Positions 8,796-16,305 of a DNA stretch of 64,000 nucleotides are shown here, piece after piece. This stretch comes from CAVYUC01 sp963771595 (lineage in GTDB: Bacteria; Bacteroidota; Bacteroidia; Bacteroidales; Prolixibacteraceae). The notes under the pieces are model-generated. The model did not search any database. It was not told the origin of the DNA and saw only the letters and a list, made by a program, of their open reading frames with translations. The DNA lies in contig CAVYUC010000026.1 of NCBI GenBank assembly GCA_963771595.1, forward strand, positions 62,001-126,000, given 5' to 3'. How positions within the stretch are numbered: the first letter of the stretch is position 1; each line of letters begins with the position of its first letter. Both the position numbers and the translations under genes were made by a program.

Positions 8796-8800
8796 CGTTT

Positions 8801-10099
8801 TTAGATTTTTCTGTTATCAATAACACGTTTTGCCTTGCCTTCGGTACGTTCAATAGTCTTAGGTTCCACCAGTTTCACATTCACCGAAATGCCCAGTGTA
8901 CTCTGAATATTATTTGTTATTTTTTTGCGCAAAGCTTCCAGTTCACGAATTTCATCGGAGAAAAACTGCTCCTGCACTTCCACCAGCAACTGTAAAATAT
9001 CAAGAGAACCCTCCCTTTCAATTTTGAGTAAATAATGCGGTTCGGTTTCGCTCATTTCGAGCAGCACACTTTCTATTTGCGAAGGAAACACATTCACCCC
9101 CCTTATAATCAGCATGTCATCCGAACGCCCCATGCATTTTTCCATGCGCACCAATGTTCTTCCGCAGGCGCATTTATCATAGTTTAAACGTGTTAAATCG
9201 CGTGTACGGTAGCGTATAATAGGAATTCCTTCTTTGGTTACGGTTGTAAAAACAAGTTCTCCAATTTCACCGTCCGGAACCGGTTCAAGTGTTTCCGGAT
9301 TGATAATTTCAGGGATAAAATGATCTTCATTTACGTGCATTCCAACCTGGTATTCGCATTCGCAGGAAACACCCGGCCCGATAACTTCACTTAATCCATA
9401 AATATCAATGGCTTTTAATTTAAGTTTCGCTTCTATTTCCTTTCGCATGTTTTCGCTCCAGGGTTCGGCGCCAAATATTCCAACCCGCAATTTCAGTGAC
9501 TCCGGCTCAATTCCCATTTCCTTCATTACTTCGGCAAGGAACAAGGCATACGAAGGTGTGCAGGCAATAACAGTTGTTCCGAAATCCTGCATGAGCTGAA
9601 TTTGCTTTTTTGTATTTCCCCCTGAAATCGGAATTACAGTGGCACCCAGATTTTCTGTTCCATAATGCATTCCCAGTCCGCCGGTAAACAATCCGTAACC
9701 ATAAGCCACCTGTACGATATCATTCTGATGAACACCTGCCATCCCCAGGGTGCGTGTTACCACTTCGGCCCACATTTGCAAATCGTTGCGGGTGTACCCT
9801 ACTACCGTTGGTTTTCCGGTAGTTCCGGAACTTGCATGAACCCGCACAATTTCGCTCATCGGCACAGTAAACATTCCGAAAGGATAATTGTCACGCAAAT
9901 CGCTTTTATTGGTGAATGGAAGTTTTGATAAATCGTTTACCAATTTTATATCGCCGGGAATAAGACCTGCCTCCTGCATTTTTGTGCGGTAACTGGGTAT
10001 ATTGTGGTAAATCCGCTGAACAGTTTTTATCAGTCGCTCACTTTGAATGGCATTCATTTCGTCCCGTGATGCACATTCAACTTTTTCGTTCCAAATCAT
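8801..10099 (-). CDS. paaK: Phenylacetate-CoA ligase
   Basis: About 432 residues of the PaaK branch of adenylate-forming enzymes. The start used is the ATG giving MIWNEKVECASRDEM, in line with family members; a TTG three codons earlier is possible. The ATP-loop HASSGTTGKPTVVGY, the aryl-pocket region YGYGLFTGGLGMHYG, DIYGLSEVIGPGVSCEC and the C-terminal RGVNVFPSQIE lysine-domain hinge are all present. It activates phenylacetate, or a related aryl acid such as indoleacetate, to its CoA thioester with ATP going to AMP. Flanked by two ACT proteins, it would supply arylacetyl-CoA to the 2-oxoacid oxidoreductase in the reductive direction. Confidence 0.92.
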   Translation of the reverse strand: MIWNEKVECASRDEMNAIQSERLIKTVQRIYHNIPSYRTKMQEAGLIPGDIKLVNDLSKLPFTNKSDLRDNYPFGMFTVPMSEIVRVHASSGTTGKPTVVGYTRNDLQMWAEVVTRTLGMAGVHQNDIVQVAYGYGLFTGGLGMHYGTENLGATVIPISGGNTKKQIQLMQDFGTTVIACTPSYALFLAEVMKEMGIEPESLKLRVGIFGAEPWSENMRKEIEAKLKLKAIDIYGLSEVIGPGVSCECEYQVGMHVNEDHFIPEIINPETLEPVPDGEIGELVFTTVTKEGIPIIRYRTRDLTRLNYDKCACGRTLVRMEKCMGRSDDMLIIRGVNVFPSQIESVLLEMSETEPHYLLKIEREGSLDILQLLVEVQEQFFSDEIRELEALRKKITNNIQSTLGISVNVKLVEPKTIERTEGKAKRVIDNRKI

Positions 10100-10119
10100 C
10101 TGATTCAATTTAATAACTT

Positions 10120-10551
10120 CTATTTGCCGTAAACAAAATGGTCTTCGAGGATGGCAATTCCAATACTTTTCAATTTCTCTTTTGCACCAATTACATCAGG
10201 AACATCCAATATAAGGATGGCCATATTTTTCTCCGAAATAAGCCGGCTGTATGCATTTTCGATATGAATTCCTGTACGTGCAATTTTCACAAGCACTTCA
10301 TCCAGGCCACCGGCTTCGTCTTTCATTTCGAGCGCAATTACTTCGCGCAGGGAAACCGAATTTCCTTTTTCGGATAAAACCTTGTATGCTTTTTCAGGCT
10401 GGTCAACAAGCAGATTTAATACGCCCCACCCGTGAAGGATGTTATTTAATGTCAGCGAGCGGATGTTAATTCTCTCCGATTTCAGAATGTTGGTTACACC
10501 CTCGAAATGGGCAATCTTATTTTCAAGAAATACAGAAACTTCAAAAGCCAT
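10120..10551 (-). CDS. Tandem ACT-domain protein (second copy)
   Basis: 143 residues from the ATG giving MAFEVSVFLENK; an upstream in-frame TTG would add 21 residues but lacks family similarity. Two ACT domains are visible: FEGVTNILKSERINIRSLTL and later GLDEVLVKIARTGIHIENAYS. It is a diverged paralogue of the ACT protein on the far side of paaK, with the same length and domain order. The paaK start lies about 20 bp downstream, so the three genes probably form one unit. Ligand and target are not readable; regulation of aryl-CoA or amino acid flux is inferred. Confidence 0.8.
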   Translation of the reverse strand: MAFEVSVFLENKIAHFEGVTNILKSERINIRSLTLNNILHGWGVLNLLVDQPEKAYKVLSEKGNSVSLREVIALEMKDEAGGLDEVLVKIARTGIHIENAYSRLISEKNMAILILDVPDVIGAKEKLKSIGIAILEDHFVYGK

Positions 10552-10629
10552 TGTACATGATTTTAAAAAAGAGAAGCAACTTGTTTTAAGCTGCTTTCTA
10601 ATAAATTTCAACAAAAATAAAAGGAAAAA

Positions 10630-11889
10630 TTAGAATTTGTAGGCAATTGAAAGCATATTTCTAAAATTTGTAGCTGTCATATTCTTTCCTTCGAATAAAC
10701 TTTTATCGGTATTGACCTTCCCTTTGTTGTCGTTTTCATTTATTCCATAGGCCACAGTTGTAAGGCTGAGTTCCCATCCAAACATAAAATTTTGGTAAGT
10801 ATAAATCAGTTGCGGCGATATTTTAGCCATCCAATCGGCATCGGTGGCAAAACCATAAACAGTACCCACGATATTTTCTGATGTTCCTAAATTTTTTAAA
10901 TATCCTGCAAACAGACCAAATCTCCAGGTTTTACCATACAATATATTTAGCCAGTTGTATAATATGATTAAACGGAGTATAGGTTTCGGCGCCGGTTGCA
11001 GCATCAAACGAAGCCACTGCATAACCACTGGGCAACAAACTTTCGCAAACATTTTGGCCATACATCGTTTTTGCCTTGAATTCGAACTTTTCTTTTGTGA
11101 ATTTTAAGATAAGCCAGTGCCGCCATCGTATTCAGCTTTTCCGAGGTTTTAAATGTTCCTTCCGTGCCGGTTGTAGAAATTCGCGGCTGAATGGATTTCC
11201 AGTCATAAGCAACTCCCAATAACCCAGTTGGCATTGTAAAACTGCACTTGTGCATGTAAATTCGGCACCACAGCGTTCCGCTGATAATGATATGATTTTC
11301 CTTCAGGGCCCGTGTTGGTATATTTAAACTGATAAACTGCCCCTGCAATAAAATCGATGTTTTGGCTTAATTGATAAGTAAACCGCAACTGGGGGCTCCG
11401 GTTAAACACCTGAAAAGGAACACCGGTATTTTCATTTAATGTTGAAGGATAAACCTTTTCAATAAATGTGGGATGCCAGGTGCGGCCAAACAACAATTTT
11501 GATTTAGGCCAGACAAACTGAGTGTAAGCATGCCTGAAACGTAAACTGTTGGTCGCCGTTCCTCCGGTAAAATCCACCTCGACATAAGCGCCAATTTTTG
11601 CTTTACCGATTTCCAGACCCGAAAAACGGGTGCCAAAACGGGTAAATGTATTCAGAAACTGAGCACTGGGATGCGCCATAATATCTTCACCATTGGCATC
11701 GTAAAAAGGCCGTTGAGGAAAAATTTCAAGCAAATGATCACACGCATCAACATTTTCACGGGTATCGAATATAAAATCATTGCGAACAAAACCCGAGAAT
11801 TCCATTTTCATGTTTAACGATGTTAAAATCCCCTGGGAATAAGAGGTTAACGACAAAACAACAAAGAGTAAGAAGAATACTTTTTTCAT
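10630..11889 (-). pseudogene. Outer-membrane porin-like protein, broken by three frameshifts
   Basis: The 5' part (11889 down to ~11215) encodes a signal peptide (MKKVFFLLFVVLSLTSYSQ) and a beta-barrel start (MEFSGFVRNDFIFDTREN). Homologous-looking barrel sequence then continues in other frames: GVAYDWKSIQPRISTTGTEG after a shift near 11,215, KFTKEKFEFKAKTMYGQNV after one near 11,105, and YNWLNILYGKTWRFGLFAGYLKN after one near 10,965. It finishes with a classical C-terminal strand, NMLSIAYKF. Read through, this gives a porin of about 415 residues. Either the gene is decayed or the assembly has local indels; the coherent barrel sequence in every segment shows any damage is recent. Confidence 0.75.
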
Positions 11890-12145
11890 AGCCGGCTGTT
11901 AGATTTTTTGATTCTTTTAAAACTTTTGCTAATTCCAATTTTAGAATAACACAATAAAATTAATAACAATTCAACTGAATTACAGCCTTTTCTTTATAGC
12001 TGAAAAACATGTTTTCTAATTTATTCTCATTTTAAATAAAGTGATTTCAAATCCTAAAAAAGTAATAACTGTTACAATCCGGAGAAGAAAGAAATTGCAC
12101 TTTTGCATCCTGAATTTTTAATATCGGATTGAGTTGCATAATACC

Positions 12146-13678
12146 ATGGGTAAGAAAAGAACACTGAAACTTTTTAAAAAACTACATAAGTGGCCGGCCA
12201 TCATTATCGCCTTTTTTGCCATTCTATTTGCATTTTCAGGAATAGTTATGAATCACCGGCAATTCTTTTCGCCCGTTGATGTTTCCCGAAATCTGTTGCC
12301 CCAAAATTATCGTTACCACAATTGGAATCTGGCAGCAGTCAGAGGTTCAGAAAAAATAAAAGCTGATTCTTTTTTAATTTACGGAAACATCGGCATTTGG
12401 AAAACTGATGGAAGGTTCAACCAATTTGAAGATTATAATCATGGATTTCCAAAAGGAATCGACAACCGGAAAATTTATTCCCTGGTGAAATTTAAGAATG
12501 AATTGTTTGCCGGAACACACATGGGATTATTCAAAAAACCATTGAATTCAGGAAAATGGAGCAAAGTAGATATAAACCTTCAGAAAGAACGTATTTCAGA
12601 TTTAGGATTGAAAAACGATACACTGCTGGTGCTTTCAAGGCATTACCTGCTGAAAAGTGCCGACGGTATAAATTTTAAAAAATATCAGCTTCCTGAACCT
12701 TTGGGCTATGTCAGGAAAACCGGATTATTCGATACATTCTGGGAGTTACACAGCGGTGAATTATGGGGATTGCCGGGAAAATTAATTGTCGATTTGCTGG
12801 GACTGGTCACTATTTTCCTTTCGGTTACAGGACTGCTCCATTTCTTTTTCCCAAAAATGATAAAGAGAAGAAAAAGAAAGCAAAAACCGGTGAAACCAAT
12901 TGCCGGTCTGACAAAAAAGAATTTACGCTGGCACAATGTTGTGGGATATATTTTCGTCCTTTTCCTCCTGATAAATACATTTTCGGGAATGCATTTGCGC
13001 CCACCGCTTTTAATTGCCATTGCCAATAAACAGGTAGGTATTATTCCGGGTACCCACCTCGACAATCCTAATCCATGGTTTGACAAACTCCGCCGTGTGC
13101 ATTGGGACGAACAAAACAAGGCATATATCTTTTCCACATCTGAAGGTTTTTATTTTTCGGATGAATATTTGTCCAAACCCTTACAACCATTTTTTTCGCA
13201 ACCACCTGTTAGTATTATGGGTTGCAATGTTTTTAAACCTATTGGAAACAGCATTTATCTTGTCGGATCATTCAGCGGAATGTTTATCTGGAATATTAAA
13301 ACCGGTACAGTACACGATTTTTTTAGCAGAAACCCATATGTGCCGCCAACAGGAATGACAAAACCCATTTCCGATCATATGGTTGCCGGCCTGGTTGAAT
13401 CCAATCATGGTGCATACTGGTTTGATTATAACAGGGGAGCTCTGAAACTGACATCCCTCGGGGAAACATTATCATTTCCGCAAATGCCGGCAGATGTTTT
13501 ACAAAAATCACCGATGTCACTCTGGAACACATCACTTGAAATGCATACCGGAAGAATATTTGAAAATATTCTTGGTCCGTTTTATATTTTGTACGTACCG
13601 CTGGCAGGAATTTGTTTACTGATGGTGCTGATAAGCGGAGTAATTGTATGGTGGAAACAGTACCGGAAAAAGCGGTAA
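12146..13678 (+). CDS. PepSY-associated transmembrane protein with periplasmic propeller-like insert
   Basis: 510 residues from the ATG at 12146 (an in-frame TTG lies 12 bp earlier). It has the PepSY_TM layout: TM1 at ~16-35 (WPAIIIAFFAILFAFSGIVM), TM2 at ~215-238 before a very basic loop (KMIKRRKRKQK), TM3 at ~268-285 and TM4 near the C-terminus (GPFYILYVPLAGICLLMVL). Between TM1 and TM2, and between TM3 and TM4, are large periplasmic parts with repeated strands (YGNIGIWKTDG, ELFAGTHMGLFKKP, SFSGMFIWNIKTG) resembling propeller or sensor repeats rather than PepSY modules. PepSY_TM proteins are often linked to iron uptake or membrane reductase functions. A specific role is not visible. Confidence 0.75.
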   Translation: MGKKRTLKLFKKLHKWPAIIIAFFAILFAFSGIVMNHRQFFSPVDVSRNLLPQNYRYHNWNLAAVRGSEKIKADSFLIYGNIGIWKTDGRFNQFEDYNHGFPKGIDNRKIYSLVKFKNELFAGTHMGLFKKPLNSGKWSKVDINLQKERISDLGLKNDTLLVLSRHYLLKSADGINFKKYQLPEPLGYVRKTGLFDTFWELHSGELWGLPGKLIVDLLGLVTIFLSVTGLLHFFFPKMIKRRKRKQKPVKPIAGLTKKNLRWHNVVGYIFVLFLLINTFSGMHLRPPLLIAIANKQVGIIPGTHLDNPNPWFDKLRRVHWDEQNKAYIFSTSEGFYFSDEYLSKPLQPFFSQPPVSIMGCNVFKPIGNSIYLVGSFSGMFIWNIKTGTVHDFFSRNPYVPPTGMTKPISDHMVAGLVESNHGAYWFDYNRGALKLTSLGETLSFPQMPADVLQKSPMSLWNTSLEMHTGRIFENILGPFYILYVPLAGICLLMVLISGVIVWWKQYRKKR

Positions 13679-13801
13679 TTCAATATTCATGTGATGTAAT
13701 TCCATAAAACAAAAACAATTCCTTGACTGCAAATACAGCAAAGAATATTCTTTATGCTCCGGTTGAAAATAAAAACTATGAATCGGAATAACCCAAACCA
13801 T

Positions 13802-14959
13802 TTATACATTCAACTGATAAGCCATCTTTTGAGCAGTAAGTGCAAGTTCAGTAGCCAAAAAGCAATGATCCTGTGTCATGGCAGTTTCGGTTCGGTTGAC
13901 CACATCATTCACCAGTTGTTCGCCGTAGGGCATATAAACCTGTGAACAATCAAAATATTTAGTTTCCTTTTGATTTACCAGAAACAGGTGATTTCCTCCG
14001 GAACGGCCAGCAATATCTATATATTTTCGCATTTCGATATAACCATCGGTTCCCAGAATGAAAGTCCGCCCGTCCCCCCAGGTATCAAGTCCTTCCGGCG
14101 TAAACCAATCAATTCGTATGTAACCTGTGGCATGAGGGCTACGAACACTCATATCACCAAAATCCATGTATTGCGGATAATCCGGAAGATTGAAATTTCC
14201 TACCTGCGAAAAAGCAACTTCTGCCTTTTTGGAACCGGTATAAAATAAAAACTGGTCACATTGATGAGAACCAATATCACACAATATGCCACCCGCTTTA
14301 TCCGGATCGAAAAACCATTCGGGTCGCGATTGCGGACGCATCCGGTGTGGCCCTAAACCAACCGTTTGAACTACTTTACCAATTGCTCCCGATGCAACAA
14401 GTTCACCCGCATATACAGAAGCAGGATTACCTAACCTTTCGCTGTAAACGATGGAATATATCCGGTTGGTCTCCTTCTGCACTTTTTTCACCTCTTCAAA
14501 CTGAGAGAAGGTAACAATTCCGGGTTTGTCGGTCATATAATCCTTTCCGGTTTTCATTACACGAATACCAAGTGGGGCACGTTCAACCGGAATTCCGGCA
14601 CTGGCTACCAACTGAATGGAATTATCATCGAGAATCTCTTCTTCGCTTTTTGCAATTTTTGCTTTGGGATAGCGACGAGTAAAACCGGGCAACAGTTCAG
14701 GCTCGCGCGAATATACTGCAACCAATTCTCCGCCACCTTTAAACAGTGAATCCACCATACCGTATATATGACCATGGTTGAGTCCAATTACGGAAAAACG
14801 GATGGAATTTTCGGGAGCGGATTGTTTGCCCGATGGCACTACAATTTCATCCGGACGATGTGTCGAATGAAGGTTACCTGCAAATAAACCGGCAGGCAAC
14901 GATATAGCTGTTGCCAAAGCCAGTGATTGTTTTATAAAATTACGTCTGTCAGATTTCAT
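13802..14959 (-). CDS. Tat-exported Gfo/Idh/MocA-family oxidoreductase
   Basis: 385 residues. The N-terminus SDRRNFIKQSLALATA is a twin-arginine signal, so the protein is exported folded with its NAD(P) cofactor. The Rossmann start is FSVIGLNHGHIYGMVDSL, the usual EKP motif reads DKPG, and the second domain contains GGILCDIGSHQCDQF, the conserved motif near the catalytic His/Asp. Family members oxidise or epimerise sugars and sugar derivatives. It precedes the rhamnose isomerase and rhamnosidase genes in the same direction with a gap of ~60 bp, so a role in rhamnoside or glycoside processing in the periplasm is likely but unproven. Confidence 0.85.
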   Translation of the reverse strand: MKSDRRNFIKQSLALATAISLPAGLFAGNLHSTHRPDEIVVPSGKQSAPENSIRFSVIGLNHGHIYGMVDSLFKGGGELVAVYSREPELLPGFTRRYPKAKIAKSEEEILDDNSIQLVASAGIPVERAPLGIRVMKTGKDYMTDKPGIVTFSQFEEVKKVQKETNRIYSIVYSERLGNPASVYAGELVASGAIGKVVQTVGLGPHRMRPQSRPEWFFDPDKAGGILCDIGSHQCDQFLFYTGSKKAEVAFSQVGNFNLPDYPQYMDFGDMSVRSPHATGYIRIDWFTPEGLDTWGDGRTFILGTDGYIEMRKYIDIAGRSGGNHLFLVNQKETKYFDCSQVYMPYGEQLVNDVVNRTETAMTQDHCFLATELALTAQKMAYQLNV

Positions 14960-15021
14960 AATGCTGAATTTTAAAGTTATTGAAACCTTATCCTGAAATA
15001 GCCTTCCAAAAGAAAAACATT

Positions 15022-16287
15022 CTATCTGTTACTGAGTAGTTCCTTTTCATATTGCTGAATTTCGATGATATATTTCTCTCCTGCCGGAACATCATTTATA
15101 AGGCAGTAATAATCCCATACTGCGCCAAAAGGTTTTGATTTTAACTCTTCCAGCATAGCCAGCCGTTCGAAGTAGTTACCGGTCTTTTCCAATTCAACTA
15201 GTTGTTTAGTGGGTTCGAGTAATGCAAACAAAAAAGCTTTTTGGGCCGCGCGGGTGCCAACTACGTATGCTCCTATTCGATTTATTGAAGCATCGAAAAA
15301 ATCAAGACCTACATTTACGCGGCTGAAAAAATCATTACGTACAATTTCAGAAGCAATAAGTTGCACTTCCTCGTTCCAGGTTACCACATGGTCGGAATCC
15401 CAGCGCACCGGGCGGGTAACATGCAACAACACTTCATCAACAAACTGCAGGCAGGCCGAAATTTTATCGCCTACCTGCTCGGTTGGATGAAAATGACCAT
15501 TATCCAGGCAAATTAGTTTATTGTTTTTGATGGCATACCCGAGGTAAAAATCGTGTGAACCAACGGTCATCGATTCAGCGCCAATGCCAAATAATTTACT
15601 CTCCACCGCATCTTTCAGGAACTCCTTCGAAATCTCCTTTTCAAAACCTTCATCCAGCGATTTCTTCAATAAGGCCCGATACCCGTTCCTGTCTACCGGT
15701 GTATCTTTCATACCGTCCGGAACCCAGGTATTATGAACGCAGGGACTTTCAAGCTGTTTTCCCATTTCAGCCCCAATTTCCCGGCAGCGTTTCATATGTT
15801 CCACCCAAAACCGACGGATTCCTTCATCTTTTGAGGAAAGGGTAAACCCGTCATCAGCCTTTGGATGGGAAAAGTAAGTTCCATTAAAATCCAGCCCAAT
15901 TCCCTGAGCTTTTGCCCAATCAATCCAACCCTGAAAATGTTTTACTTCTATTTCATCCCGATCGACAAATTTCCCGGCAAATTCGCCATAACTCGCGTGT
16001 AGGTTCAGCCGCTGCTTTCCGGGCAAAAGCTGCATTACTTTTTCCAAATCGTCCCGCATCTGTTCGATGGTAGTGGCTTTACCCGGATAATTTCCTGTGG
16101 CCTGAATGCCGCCGCCACCCAATTTTGCATCGGGTGTTTCAAAACCTCCAACATCATCCGTTTGCCAGCAGTGCAGACTGATAACCACCTCATTCATTTT
16201 TGCCAGTGCTTTTTCCGCATCCACGCCCAAATCTGCATATTCCTCTTTTGCCAGTTGCCAGGCTTTTTCTATTCTTTTTGTATTCAT
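15022..16287 (-). CDS. rhaA: L-rhamnose isomerase
   Basis: 421 residues, matching the normal RhaA length. Blocks typical of this enzyme are all present: LHCWQTDDVGGFE, GGIQATGNYPGKA, WIDWAKAQGIGLDFN, WVPDGMKDTPVDR, KLFGIGAESMTVG and RPVRWDSDHVV (metal-binding Asp/His region). It interconverts L-rhamnose and L-rhamnulose in the cytoplasm using a divalent metal such as Mn2+. It sits 18 bp after the GH78 rhamnosidase gene in one minus-strand unit with the mutarotase. Rhamnulokinase and rhamnulose-1-phosphate aldolase genes are not in this window, so they must lie elsewhere. Confidence 0.95.
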   Translation of the reverse strand: MNTKRIEKAWQLAKEEYADLGVDAEKALAKMNEVVISLHCWQTDDVGGFETPDAKLGGGGIQATGNYPGKATTIEQMRDDLEKVMQLLPGKQRLNLHASYGEFAGKFVDRDEIEVKHFQGWIDWAKAQGIGLDFNGTYFSHPKADDGFTLSSKDEGIRRFWVEHMKRCREIGAEMGKQLESPCVHNTWVPDGMKDTPVDRNGYRALLKKSLDEGFEKEISKEFLKDAVESKLFGIGAESMTVGSHDFYLGYAIKNNKLICLDNGHFHPTEQVGDKISACLQFVDEVLLHVTRPVRWDSDHVVTWNEEVQLIASEIVRNDFFSRVNVGLDFFDASINRIGAYVVGTRAAQKAFLFALLEPTKQLVELEKTGNYFERLAMLEELKSKPFGAVWDYYCLINDVPAGEKYIIEIQQYEKELLSNR

Positions 16288-16305
16288 AAAAAACTTAATA
16301 TAGGG

